Counted from the first letter of the stretch, positions 42,167 to 51,825 are shown. The stretch is 64,000 bases of DNA from an uncultured Bacilli bacterium (GCA_910588025.1 CAJUQG010000001.1:1-64000); one strand, 5' to 3'. Notes: generated from the letters alone by a model not told the origin. A program made the numbers and translations.

Positions 42167-43453
42167 ATGCAAATTTTTTATAATGAAAAAAATAGTATTG
42201 ATATTGCAGAATTATATATAAAGGAAGTTAGTAATAATACAAGTGTATTAACTCCCAAGAAAGAACAAGAATTATTTAAAAGATATCAAGAAGGTGACTT
42301 AGAAGCTAAAAAAATAATTATTGAATCTAATCTTAATTTGGTAATTTCATATGCCCAAAAAATGGGTATATATGGTAACTTTAGTCATGTAAAGTTTTTG
42401 GATTTAGTGCAAGAAGGAAATATAGGATTAATAAAAGCTGTAGAAGGTTTTGACTATAGTAAAGGAGAAAAGTTCAGTACTTATGCAACAAAATTTATTA
42501 AGGGAGCAATGAAAAGAATTATTGCAACGAAAAATAAAGGAATTCATTTACCAGAACGTCTGTATTGGAAAACTCAAAACTATAAAAAAATTGTTTTAAA
42601 TTATAAAACAAAATATGGAAAAAGACCAAGTGACAAAATATTATGTAAAGAAATGGGTATTTCATATGATGAGTTAAATATTATTCGTCATCAAAGTTAT
42701 GTTTTTGTTGATAGTCTGAATCGAAAAATTGATGAATCGGAAGAAAATGAATTAGAGAGTACTGTAGTAGATAATAATAAAAGTACTCAACAATTTTTAA
42801 ATAAAATGGTCGACCAAGAATGGCGAATTCTTTTAAAAGCCATATTATCACCAGAACAATATTTCGTGATATATACTCGATATTTCTGTGAAAATTCTTT
42901 ATCGCTTCGTCAATTAGAATCTTATTTAGGAGTTTCTAGAACAACTATTATGACCCTAGAAAAGAAGGCTTTTACTACGATAAAAATATATATCAGCGAT
43001 AATTATAAAGAATTAAACCAGAAAAATTATGAATTAAGAAAACGTTTTGGTAAAAATTTTTATCGTATTAATAGCACCTGTATTCATCCAATGTCTATTT
43101 TAAAATTTATCTATCTAAAATCCATTTTAACACCAGAAGAACAACAATTATTATATTTACAACAATTTGGAGAATTGATGTACCAAGAAAACGAATTAGC
43201 AAATTTCTTAAATATGTCGGTAAAACAATATCGTATTTTGGCTATAAATCTAGAAAAAAAGATTACAGATTTCTTTTTACAAGATCAACAATTTTCATCT
43301 TTTGTAACTTACATGGTGGATACTTACAAAACTTCACTTTTTTATATTGATTTACTCCATGATTCAAAAGATTATATGTTGGAATTTGTAGCATCTTCTA
43401 TCTTTCAAGAAGAAAATGAATATGTTAGAAAAGTAGAAAAGAAAATAGTATAA
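42167..43453 (+). CDS. sigma-70 family factor with an extra region-4-like C-terminus
   Basis: 428 residues. Region 2 at about 37-122 (LDLVQEGNIGLIKAVEGFDYSKGEKFSTYATKFI), region 3 at about 130-195 (HLPERLYW, KRPSDKILCKEMGIS), region 4 at about 222-277 (LSPEQYFVIYTRYF...LRQLESYLGVSRTTIMTLEKKA). A second segment at 316-372 (LTPEEQQLLYLQQFG...ENELANFLNMSVKQYRILAINLEKKI) looks like a further, diverged region 4. Normal factors of this type end after one. It has AAAGGGG before the start and no anti-sigma gene beside it. Not sigma-A (no region 1.1, different 2.4) and not obviously a sporulation sigma. Target promoters unknown. Confidence 0.82.
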   Translation: MQIFYNEKNSIDIAELYIKEVSNNTSVLTPKKEQELFKRYQEGDLEAKKIIIESNLNLVISYAQKMGIYGNFSHVKFLDLVQEGNIGLIKAVEGFDYSKGEKFSTYATKFIKGAMKRIIATKNKGIHLPERLYWKTQNYKKIVLNYKTKYGKRPSDKILCKEMGISYDELNIIRHQSYVFVDSLNRKIDESEENELESTVVDNNKSTQQFLNKMVDQEWRILLKAILSPEQYFVIYTRYFCENSLSLRQLESYLGVSRTTIMTLEKKAFTTIKIYISDNYKELNQKNYELRKRFGKNFYRINSTCIHPMSILKFIYLKSILTPEEQQLLYLQQFGELMYQENELANFLNMSVKQYRILAINLEKKITDFFLQDQQFSSFVTYMVDTYKTSLFYIDLLHDSKDYMLEFVASSIFQEENEYVRKVEKKIV

Positions 43454-43494
43454 AAATACTTCATCTTTTGCTATAATAAAAGAAGGTGAAGGCT

Positions 43495-43890
43495 ATGTTT
43501 TCAAAATGTGATTTTAAAACAGTAAAATTAAATGATAACAACTCTTACTATGGTTTAATTCGTTATAACGAAGCTTTAATTCTTCAAAATGAATTTCAAA
43601 AACCTTTTATTCGAGAACAAACTTCCAAGCAAATTGCAAAAATTGGCAAACGAAATTATCAACTAAGCGATCAGTTCATTATTTCTGCATTAAACGATTA
43701 TTATAAAAGAATGAACCAAGCGAATAAAAGTGAAAAAGAAACCATGTTACAAAATTATAACCGTTTATATAACTCTTGGACTATTTTAAATCAAGCCAAA
43801 CAACAAGGTCAATACAAAACAATGGAAGACTCTTATGATGAAATATCTTATCAACTATATTTATTAGGATATAAAATGTCGAACAATTGA
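43495..43890 (+). CDS. hypothetical soluble protein after the sigma factor
   Basis: 131 residues, Gln/Asn/Lys-rich, mostly helical by composition, no signal or membrane segment. ATG 43495 has AAGGTG 6 bases upstream; TATAAT at 43472-43477 may be its own -10 box. A terminator follows. No family recognised. Its place 41 bases after the odd sigma factor makes a functional link possible, nothing more. Confidence 0.6.
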   Translation: MFSKCDFKTVKLNDNNSYYGLIRYNEALILQNEFQKPFIREQTSKQIAKIGKRNYQLSDQFIISALNDYYKRMNQANKSEKETMLQNYNRLYNSWTILNQAKQQGQYKTMEDSYDEISYQLYLLGYKMSNN

Positions 43891-43917
43891 ATGCGAAAAA
43901 ACTTTCGTATTTTTTTA
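43891..43917 (+). terminator. terminator before recD2
   Basis: ATGCGAAA (43891-43898) pairs with TTTCGTAT (43903-43910), then T to 43916. Confidence 0.75.
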
Positions 43918-43949
43918 TTCAGTGCTAAAATGAAATAGGTGAAGTACAA

Positions 43950-46157
43950 ATGCATTACATCAAAGGAAAAGTAAGACAATCAATATTTACAAGTGAGAAT
44001 GGCTTTTTTGTTGGAACATTCAAATTAAAAGAAACTGATGAAGAATCATTGAAAGAATTTTTAAACAAAACCATTACGATTACTGGAACCTTTGTCGACA
44101 TAAATACTGAAGATACTTACATTTTATACGGAAATTATACAGAACACGATCGTTATGGCTACCAATATCAAGTAATCAAATATGAAAAAGAAATTCCTAC
44201 TGGCGAAGATGCCATCATAGAATTTTTAAGTAGTCCCTTAATCAAAGGTTGTGGAGAAAAAACTGCCATCAAAATCGTGGAAACGCTAGGAAATGACTGC
44301 TTAAAAAAAATCAAAGAAAACATATCCAATCTCTATCTTGTCCCAGGTATGACGGAAAAAAAAGCAGGAACTATTTATACCTCTATCTTAGCTTACTCTA
44401 GTAGTGACGATTTAATTGTAAAATTAAAAACATTTGGATTCAGTGTTAGTGAAGCAACGAAAATTATTAATCGATACAAAGATAAAACCGCTTTTTATAT
44501 AGAAGAAAATCTCTATATCTTCCAAGAATTAATTGATTTTGATAAATTAGATCGAATTTTCATAAAAAATTATGATGCTGAAAATCCCATACGTATTAGA
44601 GCTTGCATCATAGAATCTATGAAACGTTTAAGTGATAGTGCTGGAGATATGTATTATTACAAAGAAGAGATTTATTCTAACTTAAAAACTTTCTTTAAAA
44701 TATTTTTAGAAGAAGAGAGCTTTAATGATTACTTAGAAGAATTAAAATCAAAATTTATGATTGTTCAAAAAGATGAACGTTATTATTTAGAGACAAATTA
44801 TGAAATGGAACAAGCAATTGCCAAAGATTTATATGATATAGCTTCCTTACCAGAAAAACAATTTAAAAAATTAGACGAAAAAATAGAAGCTTTAGAACAA
44901 AATCTTGGTGTTTCTTATAACGATTCGCAAAAAAAAGCAATTAAAACTGCACTAAAACAACGAATTACCATTATTTCTGGTGGACCAGGAACTGGAAAAA
45001 CAACCATCGTAAATGCTATAGTTAAATTATATATAAGTCTTTATCACTTGACACCAATTGAAGTCTATACCTCAATTGCTTGCTTAGCTCCAACAGGACG
45101 GGCCAGTAAAAAACTAGCTACAAGTACAACACTACCTGCTATGACCATTCATCGTTATTTAAAATGGAATAAAGATAACAATGAATTTCAAATTAAAGAA
45201 CATAACAAAAATACTCATCGTTTAGTAATTGTCGATGAAGTTAGTATGATTGATACCTTTCTTCTTTATAGTTTACTAAAAGGAATTGAAACAAATATCC
45301 AAATCATTTTTGTAGGAGATACCTTTCAACTTCCAAGTGTTGGGGCAGGTTTAATATTAAATGATTTAGTAGAATCAAATCTTTTCTCATATTGTCCTTT
45401 AGATAAAATTTATCGCCAAAGTGAAAATTCTTATATTCCTTTACTAGCTAAAGAAATCAAAGAAAAAAACTTAAGTGAAACTTTCTTAAATAAAACCGAT
45501 GATTATAACTTTCTCCCATGTGACAACTCTAAAATTAAAGAAATGATCTATCAAATTTGTGAAAAAAGCATTCAAAAAGGCCTCAAAGTCGATGAATTCC
45601 AAATACTAGCTCCGATGTATAAAGGCGAAAATGGAATAGACAACTTAAATATTGTCTTACAACGCCTTTTTAATCCTCCAGAAGAAGAAAAAAAAGAAAT
45701 CAAACTAGGTGATATTACTTTTCGGGAGGGCGACAAAGTACTACAATTAATCAATAATCCTGATTGCAACGTTTATAACGGAGATATTGGCTATATTAAA
45801 AAAATTGAAGAACAAAAAAACAAATCAAAAAGTATTCCAAAAGAACAAATTACAATTGATTTTGATGGAAATTATGTGATTTATACCAAAGAAGATTTAT
45901 TTCATATCAAACATGCTTATGCCATCACCATTCATAAAAGCCAAGGTAGTGAATTTCCTCACGTTATTTTACCTATTAGTAAAAATTATTATAAAATGCT
46001 TTATAATAAATTAATTTATACTGGAGTTTCTAGAGCCAAAAAGAGTCTAGTAATTATTGGAAGTACAACTTCCTTTCAAACTGCAATACATAACGATTAT
46101 TCCACTAACCGCAAAACCTCTTTAAAAGAAGCTTTAAATGCAACATTTCACAATTAA
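43950..46157 (+). CDS. recD2: RecD2, SF1B DNA helicase
   Basis: 735 residues. N-terminal OB-like domain (KGKVRQSIFTSENGFFVG), helix-hairpin-helix region (LIKGCGEKTAIKIVETLG, LVPGMTEKKA), Walker A SGGPGTGKTT at about 342-351, Walker B VIVDEVSMID, GDTFQLPSVGAG, and the C-terminal UvrD-like part with HAYAITIHKSQGSEFPHVILP. A 5'-3' helicase found in bacteria without RecBC; involved in repair and fork restart. AGGTG precedes the start. Confidence 0.94.
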   Translation: MHYIKGKVRQSIFTSENGFFVGTFKLKETDEESLKEFLNKTITITGTFVDINTEDTYILYGNYTEHDRYGYQYQVIKYEKEIPTGEDAIIEFLSSPLIKGCGEKTAIKIVETLGNDCLKKIKENISNLYLVPGMTEKKAGTIYTSILAYSSSDDLIVKLKTFGFSVSEATKIINRYKDKTAFYIEENLYIFQELIDFDKLDRIFIKNYDAENPIRIRACIIESMKRLSDSAGDMYYYKEEIYSNLKTFFKIFLEEESFNDYLEELKSKFMIVQKDERYYLETNYEMEQAIAKDLYDIASLPEKQFKKLDEKIEALEQNLGVSYNDSQKKAIKTALKQRITIISGGPGTGKTTIVNAIVKLYISLYHLTPIEVYTSIACLAPTGRASKKLATSTTLPAMTIHRYLKWNKDNNEFQIKEHNKNTHRLVIVDEVSMIDTFLLYSLLKGIETNIQIIFVGDTFQLPSVGAGLILNDLVESNLFSYCPLDKIYRQSENSYIPLLAKEIKEKNLSETFLNKTDDYNFLPCDNSKIKEMIYQICEKSIQKGLKVDEFQILAPMYKGENGIDNLNIVLQRLFNPPEEEKKEIKLGDITFREGDKVLQLINNPDCNVYNGDIGYIKKIEEQKNKSKSIPKEQITIDFDGNYVIYTKEDLFHIKHAYAITIHKSQGSEFPHVILPISKNYYKMLYNKLIYTGVSRAKKSLVIIGSTTSFQTAIHNDYSTNRKTSLKEALNATFHN

Positions 46158-46180
46158 CAGTTATTACCAGTCATCCGTTT

Positions 46181-46209
46181 GTATAAATAATCCAAATATT
46201 CAGATAATA
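46181..46209 (+). promoter_or_regulatory. candidate forespore (sigma-F/G-like) promoter
   Basis: GTATA at 46181-46185 and GATAATA at 46203-46209, spacer 17. Fits GHATR-N17/18-CATWHTA except for G in place of C. The stretch from the -10 box to the ribosome site is nearly the same as that before spoIVB. Confidence 0.4.
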
Positions 46210-46228
46210 CTAATGTGAGGTGGAAAAG

Positions 46229-46405
46229 ATGAAAAGTTTTAAAAATATGTTATTTGTAAGTGCTTTATCCATGATGAGTGGCGCTGCTTTAGCAACATAT
46301 ACATTAACAAATACAAACACAAAGAAAAAAGCAGACCATTTATTAAACACAGCAATGGATGGTGCTGAAGAATCATTACAAAAAATGAAAAAGAAAATGA
46401 GATAG
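46229..46405 (+). CDS. small membrane protein with possible forespore promoter
   Basis: 58 residues: MKSFKNMLFVSALSMMSGAA carries a short membrane helix (about 6-24), then a Thr/Asn linker and a Lys-rich amphipathic helix. Resembles small YtxH-like or division-septum-associated proteins in outline only. ATG 46229 has GAGGTGG 6 bases upstream, so the GTG at 46220 is not used. A terminator follows. Expression during sporulation is inferred from the promoter. Confidence 0.6.
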   Translation: MKSFKNMLFVSALSMMSGAALATYTLTNTNTKKKADHLLNTAMDGAEESLQKMKKKMR

Positions 46406-46434
46406 AATGTTCCAAAAAGAACATTTTTTTCTTT
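46406..46434 (+). terminator. terminator after the small membrane protein
   Basis: AATGTTC (46406-46412) pairs with GAACATT (46419-46425), then a T run. Confidence 0.82.
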
Positions 46435-46485
46435 TTTTTAAAAAGAATGTTATAATAACCCCTAAAAAGAAAGAGAGAAAAGTTT

Positions 46486-47376
46486 ATGACAAAAAATACT
46501 CAAGATTTAATGCAAAAAATAAATAAGTACAGTAAGTTAACTAAGAGAAAAAATTGGTTAATAATCGAAACAAACAACTCTTTTATTAAATGTTTCAATT
46601 CGAATGAAATACAATACAATTATGGATTTCTGATAGAAGCATTACAACAAGAAAACTTCCAACATAAAGATTTATGCAAAATTCTTGAAACTTATTATGA
46701 CCAAAATGTCTTCTTAGCTTATGAAGTAGAAAAAAGAGAAGGGGTTTTACCAACCAATTATATTTCCACTAGTAAAAATCCATTAAAAGATTTTTATGAA
46801 ATTACCAATTGTTTTATAAATTTTCTAGATTTTGCAAATGCCAAACAGATGGTTTTAAAAGATTTATCCACTCCTGGAAATATCTTATACAATCCCGTAA
46901 CAAATCAAATCAATATTATCGATATAGATAGTATTCAAATTCCTAATTTTAGTGATAACTTATTAAGCCAAAGAATTCATAATAGTATATGGCGAAAATA
47001 TATTATCAATAGTCCCAAATATCAAAGCGTCAAAGATCAATATATTTTTACGACAGAATTAAATTACTTATTATTTTATGATTTTATGTTCCAATCCTTA
47101 TTTCAAGAAAGTTTAATTCCTCAAACCCTGAAAGATTCAATCATGATTCAAATGGCGAATTTTCTTCATAATCCTTATCCTATTTTTCTTGGCTTAAAAG
47201 AAGAATTAAGTAACTACTTAAAGAAAAAAGGGATTGATCCTAAAAGTGACCTTTTTGCACGGATTATGGATTTATTATCTAACAACCAACCAAATTCTAT
47301 CGCTTTAACAGATTTTACTAATTTAAAAGAAAATTATACTTTAAATCGCACCCTTCATAAATTAGAAAGAATTTAA
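46486..47376 (+). CDS. kinase-fold protein 1 (degenerate protein-kinase-like)
   Basis: 296 residues, no membrane segment. Elements of a protein kinase N- and C-lobe: FIKCF with Lys35 as the beta-3 lysine, Glu51 in LIEALQQ as the alpha-C glutamate, FLAYEVEK as hinge, KDLSTPGNILYN with Asp126 and Asn132 as the catalytic loop (one residue longer than D-x4-N), and IIDIDS (Asp146 or Asp148) as the DFG aspartate. No glycine-rich loop. The next gene, 2 bases on, is a paralogue. Kinase activity, if any, and substrate are unknown. Confidence 0.65.
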   Translation: MTKNTQDLMQKINKYSKLTKRKNWLIIETNNSFIKCFNSNEIQYNYGFLIEALQQENFQHKDLCKILETYYDQNVFLAYEVEKREGVLPTNYISTSKNPLKDFYEITNCFINFLDFANAKQMVLKDLSTPGNILYNPVTNQINIIDIDSIQIPNFSDNLLSQRIHNSIWRKYIINSPKYQSVKDQYIFTTELNYLLFYDFMFQSLFQESLIPQTLKDSIMIQMANFLHNPYPIFLGLKEELSNYLKKKGIDPKSDLFARIMDLLSNNQPNSIALTDFTNLKENYTLNRTLHKLERI

Positions 47377-47378
47377 AA

Positions 47379-48254
47379 ATGTTAACAGAATTTCTCACAT
47401 TAAACAATAAAAAAGACTTTTTAATTCATGACGGAGCGAGATGGAAAACTTATTATTATAAAAACACTTATATAAAAATATTAATCAAACCAAACAAACT
47501 CGATTATTCCTTATTATTCCATGAATTAAGAAAAGAGCCACTTTTTCAAGAGTATTGTTGTCAAATTTTAGACATTCATAAAGAAAATGAAAATTTTTTT
47601 GCTTACCAAATAACAAAAGAAAAAGGCATATCTATTGAAAAGAGTCTAAAAAAAAGTCAAGATCCTCTCTATGATTTCTTAGTGATAGCGAAACAGTTTT
47701 GTGAAATACTTAAATTATCAAAACAAAGTGACATTGTTTTAAAAGACATTAATACAAAAGGAAATATGTTATATAATCCTAGAACCAAACAAATAAAAAT
47801 AATTGATATTGATGGTCTACAAACCAAACACTATAGTGATAATTTGATTCATGAACATATTCTATATTCTGATTGGTTTTATACCATTTTAGATCACCCA
47901 AAATATTCACTTGGGGAAAACTTTACTCATGAAATGAATATTTTTCTTTTTTATGAATTATTTTTTAAAATCGTTTTTCGTAAATCACTTCTTAGAATTC
48001 CAAGTAACCACTTAGGTTATTATTTTTCCAAAAAATATATTCAGGAGAAATCATTCATAAAATATGCCAGAACCAAACAAGAAAATAATTTAAAAACATT
48101 TTTAAACTATCTAAATTTTCCAAAACAAGATCAACTTTATTCTAAAATAATCGACCTAATTCATGATAGCCCTAATGACTTATCTTATGAAGATTTTGAA
48201 TTTTTAGCCAATCATTACAAACTAGATTTAGAAAAAAAACGATTAATTCGTTGA
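47379..48254 (+). CDS. kinase-fold protein 2 (paralogue of the preceding gene)
   Basis: 291 residues with the same architecture: YIKIL with Lys33, LFHELRK with Glu49, FFAYQITKE hinge, LKDINTKGNMLYNPRTKQ with Asp123 and Asn129, IIDIDG with Asp143/Asp145. The shared blocks (LKD...GN.LYNP.T.QI.IIDID, YSDNL) show tandem duplication. The key Lys/Glu/Asp/Asn/Asp set is kept in both, which argues for a nucleotide-binding role. The start has only a weak AGAAAGAA site, so coupling with gene 1 is likely. Function unknown. Confidence 0.65.
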   Translation: MLTEFLTLNNKKDFLIHDGARWKTYYYKNTYIKILIKPNKLDYSLLFHELRKEPLFQEYCCQILDIHKENENFFAYQITKEKGISIEKSLKKSQDPLYDFLVIAKQFCEILKLSKQSDIVLKDINTKGNMLYNPRTKQIKIIDIDGLQTKHYSDNLIHEHILYSDWFYTILDHPKYSLGENFTHEMNIFLFYELFFKIVFRKSLLRIPSNHLGYYFSKKYIQEKSFIKYARTKQENNLKTFLNYLNFPKQDQLYSKIIDLIHDSPNDLSYEDFEFLANHYKLDLEKKRLIR

Positions 48255-48337
48255 AACCAAACTTTACCAAATTTTTCCTTACGTTTTTTTCTGGTTATGA
48301 TATAATAACGATACATAAAACGTAGTGGGTGTTATAT

Positions 48338-50884
48338 ATGAAACGAAATGAAGTAAATAAAAATGATTTAAGTCCTATGATGCAACAATATATGGACATA
48401 AAAGACCAATACCCAAATGAGTTGGTTTTTTATCGTGTCGGTGACTTTTATGAATTATTTTTTGAAGATGGTGAAACAGCAAGTCGTGAACTAGAATTAA
48501 CTTTAACTGGCAAAAATGCTGGATTATCAGAACGAGTTCCTATGTGTGGAGTTCCATTTCATTCAGTCACTCCCTACATTGAAAAACTAGTTACCAAAGG
48601 ATTTAAAGTAGCCATTTGTGAACAATTAGAAAATCCAAAAGATACAAAAAGTATGGTAAAAAGGGGAGTAACCCAAGTAATTAGTAAAGGGACTGTTGTC
48701 GATTCTGATCTTTTAAGCATACATGATAATCATTATATTGCCAGTCTTATGGATTATAATTTTTTATACGTCCTTTGCTACGCTGATATTTCCACTGGTT
48801 CAATTTTTGTTATTGGTCTACCTCACATCAAAGAAAAATTAATTAGTGAAATCTTAAATCTAGGTATCTTAGAAATTATTTTACAAGATAACACAGATTT
48901 AGAATTAATCGGTTTATTAAAAGGTGCTTATGGAATAGATGTATCTATAGAAGAAAATAAATTAGAAGACCAATATCAAAACCTATATGAAAACTTAAGT
49001 GATGAACATTTTAAAAACAGTGTTAAACATTTATTATATTATTTAGTCATTCGTGAACTAAAAGACTTATCTCACATGAAACCCGTCGAAATCGTCTATC
49101 CAGATGATTATTTAGAAATGGATGTTCACACTGTTCGAAATTTAGAATTAATTGAAACATTACGATTAAAAGAACGAAACTTTTCTTTAATTTGGCTTTT
49201 AGATAAATGTAAAACGAGCATGGGTAGTAGAAAATTAAAAAATTGGTTAATGAACCCTTTAAAGAAAAAAGAATTAATCGAAAATCGCTATAATAAAATA
49301 GACATTTTTAACAATGAATTTATTATCAAAGATCGTCTTCGAAACGCTTTATATGAAGTTTATGATATTGAAAGAATTTGTGGAAAAGTTGCCTGTGGTA
49401 ACCTAAATGCTAGAGACTTATTACAATTAAAAAACAGCTTAAAAGTACTTCCTGAAATTAAAGAAATGATTCATGAATTAAAATTTGACTACACCATTAA
49501 TACTCATAATAAATTATATGAACTTTTAGAACAAGCAATTTATGAAAATCCTCCTATAACAATTAAAGAAGGCTATTTAATCAAAGAAGGATACAACAAA
49601 GAATTAGATGAATTAAAAGAAATTCGTAAAGGTGGAAAAAACTTTATCGCTGATTTTGAAGCAAAATTAAAAGCAAGTACAGGGATTAAAACTTTAAAAG
49701 TAGGATATAACAAAGTTTTTGGTTATTATATTGAGATATCAAAAGGGCAAGTAAAAGAAGTAAATAAAGATCTTCATTGGGAAAGAAGACAAACCCTTAC
49801 TAATTGCGAACGTTATATTAGCCCAGAATTAAAAGAAAAAGAAGCCATGATTTTAAATGCTGAAGAAAAAATAATTGATTTAGAATATAATCTCTTTTTA
49901 GAAATAAAAGCTATCATGAAAGAGAATTTATTAGAACTAAAAGATACAGCAGAAATTTTAAGTGAATTAGATGCTCTAAGCTCTTTATCTGTTTGTTCAG
50001 AAGAATATCATTTTGTAAGACCTACCTTAAATACCGAACACATTATCGAAATAAAAAATGGGCGTCATCCAGTGGTAGAAAAGGTGAGTAACTTAGAATA
50101 TGTAAGTAATGACTGTATTATGGACCCTAGCATTAATACATTACTAATTACTGGTCCAAATATGAGTGGAAAAAGTACTTATATGCGTCAATTAGCAATC
50201 ATTATTATTCTTGCTCAAATGGGTTCATTTGTTCCCGCTGAAGTAGCTAATCTTCCTATCATTGATAAAATATTTACCAGAATAGGAGCAAGTGATGACT
50301 TAGTTAGTGGAGAATCTACTTTTATGGTAGAAATGAAAGAAGCGAAAAATGCTATCTGTGGAGCTACTTGTGATTCTTTGATTCTTTTTGATGAATTAGG
50401 AAGAGGTACCGCGACATATGATGGAATGAGTCTTGCTCAAAGTATTCTAGAATATATTAGTAAAAATATTAAATGTAAAACTCTTTTTTCGACTCATTAT
50501 CATGAACTAACAAGTTTAGAACACAAAATATCTAGTATTAAAAACGTTCATGTCAGTGCTCACGAAGAAAATGGAACGATTACCTTTCTTCACAAAATTA
50601 AAAATGGCGCCATCGATAAAAGTTATGGAATCCATGTTGCTAAATTAGCAGGTATGCCAACTGAATTATTATCAAGAGCAGACGAAATTTTAAACTATTA
50701 TGAATCGGAAAGCAAAAATAAACAAAAAAAGGGTAGTGAAGACAATATTCAATTAACCATGGCATTTGAAGAAGAAAAAAAGGATAATTTAAAAGAAAAA
50801 CTAGAGAAAATAGATCCTTTGCGTTTAACGCCAATCGAAGCACTAAACATTCTATATGAACTAAAAGAATTATCGATAAAATGA
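48338..50884 (+). CDS. mutS: MutS, DNA mismatch recognition protein
   Basis: 848 residues. Mismatch domain opens LSPMMQQYMDIKDQYPNELVFYRVGDFYELFFEDG with the Phe-x-Glu (FYELF) of DNA contact. C-terminal ATPase: TGPNMSGKST Walker A, STFMVEM, LFDELGRGTATYDGMS Walker B, STHYHELT. ATG 48338 (GTGGGTG site) is used, not GTG 48329. mutL is not in the window. A terminator follows. Confidence 0.97.
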   Translation: MKRNEVNKNDLSPMMQQYMDIKDQYPNELVFYRVGDFYELFFEDGETASRELELTLTGKNAGLSERVPMCGVPFHSVTPYIEKLVTKGFKVAICEQLENPKDTKSMVKRGVTQVISKGTVVDSDLLSIHDNHYIASLMDYNFLYVLCYADISTGSIFVIGLPHIKEKLISEILNLGILEIILQDNTDLELIGLLKGAYGIDVSIEENKLEDQYQNLYENLSDEHFKNSVKHLLYYLVIRELKDLSHMKPVEIVYPDDYLEMDVHTVRNLELIETLRLKERNFSLIWLLDKCKTSMGSRKLKNWLMNPLKKKELIENRYNKIDIFNNEFIIKDRLRNALYEVYDIERICGKVACGNLNARDLLQLKNSLKVLPEIKEMIHELKFDYTINTHNKLYELLEQAIYENPPITIKEGYLIKEGYNKELDELKEIRKGGKNFIADFEAKLKASTGIKTLKVGYNKVFGYYIEISKGQVKEVNKDLHWERRQTLTNCERYISPELKEKEAMILNAEEKIIDLEYNLFLEIKAIMKENLLELKDTAEILSELDALSSLSVCSEEYHFVRPTLNTEHIIEIKNGRHPVVEKVSNLEYVSNDCIMDPSINTLLITGPNMSGKSTYMRQLAIIIILAQMGSFVPAEVANLPIIDKIFTRIGASDDLVSGESTFMVEMKEAKNAICGATCDSLILFDELGRGTATYDGMSLAQSILEYISKNIKCKTLFSTHYHELTSLEHKISSIKNVHVSAHEENGTITFLHKIKNGAIDKSYGIHVAKLAGMPTELLSRADEILNYYESESKNKQKKGSEDNIQLTMAFEEEKKDNLKEKLEKIDPLRLTPIEALNILYELKELSIK

Positions 50885-50894
50885 GTAAAGAATT

Positions 50895-50921
50895 AACTTA
50901 GGTAGCTTGTTCTAAGTTTTT
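50895..50921 (+). terminator. terminator of mutS
   Basis: AACTTAG (50895-50901) pairs with CTAAGTT (50912-50918), then T-rich sequence. Confidence 0.78.
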
Positions 50922-50952
50922 CTTTTTGTTATAATAAAAAAAGGTGATTGTT

Positions 50953-51348
50953 ATGTCTGTATCACGCAGTGAATTAAGAAAAAAATGTATGGTTATTTTA
51001 TATCAAGTAGAATTAAGAAAAGCTCTAAAAACTCCCTATGAGATAGAAGAGATAATGAAAGATAATTTAGAAATAGAAAACGAATTTGTAAAAGATATTG
51101 TTTATGGAGTGATTACTCATCAAATAGAAATTGATACAACAGCAAACAATTATGTGAAAGACTGGACCATAGATCGTTTAGATAAAACTGGTGCTTCCAT
51201 TCTTCGTATGGCCATTTATGAATTAAAGTATACAAAAACACCGCCCATTGTGGTCATTAATGAAGCCGTAGAATTAGCCAAAGAATACAGTGATGACTCA
51301 GTACGCAAAATCATTAATGCTGTTTTAGATAAAATCATTAAGGATTAA
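50953..51348 (+). CDS. nusB: NusB, antitermination factor
   Basis: 131 residues, all helical. Begins SRSELRKKCMVILYQVELR and ends with TPPIVVINEAVELAKEYSDDSVRKIINAVLDKI, the family's conserved C-terminus. Acts with NusE and others on rRNA transcription. AAGGTG lies 6 bases before ATG 50953. In Bacillus the next gene is folD; here it is followed by a decayed reading frame and then xseA. Confidence 0.94.
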   Translation: MSVSRSELRKKCMVILYQVELRKALKTPYEIEEIMKDNLEIENEFVKDIVYGVITHQIEIDTTANNYVKDWTIDRLDKTGASILRMAIYELKYTKTPPIVVINEAVELAKEYSDDSVRKIINAVLDKIIKD

Positions 51349-51351
51349 GTA

Positions 51352-51825
51352 TGAATCGAAAAATGGTTATATGATCATTGACGATGAAATAATAAAAGCT
51401 TAGTAAAAATCACTCGTTGTAATACAAATGTCTTTTGAATAAATAATTTAAACGGAAAAACTATCTATTTAAAGTAATTGAAGAAACTGAAAAAAGTGCA
51501 TCACTAACCCCACATTTTGATTCTAATCGCTCTTTTTATTGTCCATCTTTTGATTTAGAATTTTTTATAAACGAACAACATAAATCATTTCATTTATATG
51601 AAGAATTAGAATATTATTTAACATACTCCGACCATCAATTTTATAATTATTTTTACTTCCTTTATGAATACTTTACACCAAAAAGCAGTAATAATTATAA
51701 ATCAAGTAGAAGATAAAATGAGTGCTAAAATTCCTAAAGAGACAAAATGTGAAATTTTTGGTTCATATTTAGAACATTATGAAAAATTAACAGAAATAAT
51801 AAAGAGAAGAGAGAAAAAGAAATGA
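51352..51825 (+). pseudogene. decayed gene between nusB and xseA
   Basis: The gap has coding-like sequence broken by stops and shifts. Recognisable pieces: NGYMIIDDEIIKA ending at a TAG near 51401; KITRCNTNVF ending at a TGA near 51438; a long open stretch about 51447-51716 reading KNYLFKVIEETEKSASL... to a stop; and a last piece in another frame, ATG 51664 to TGA 51825, reading LHQKAVIIINQVEDKMS...FGSYLEHYEKL. The order and amino-acid make-up suggest one former gene of about 155 codons with several disruptions. Parent family not recognised; it does not look like FolD. Confidence 0.6.

Noticed and set aside
51447..51716. Open stretch between nusB and xseA as a functional gene
   Set aside because: No start codon with a ribosome site and the sequence continues in another frame; treated as a pseudogene.
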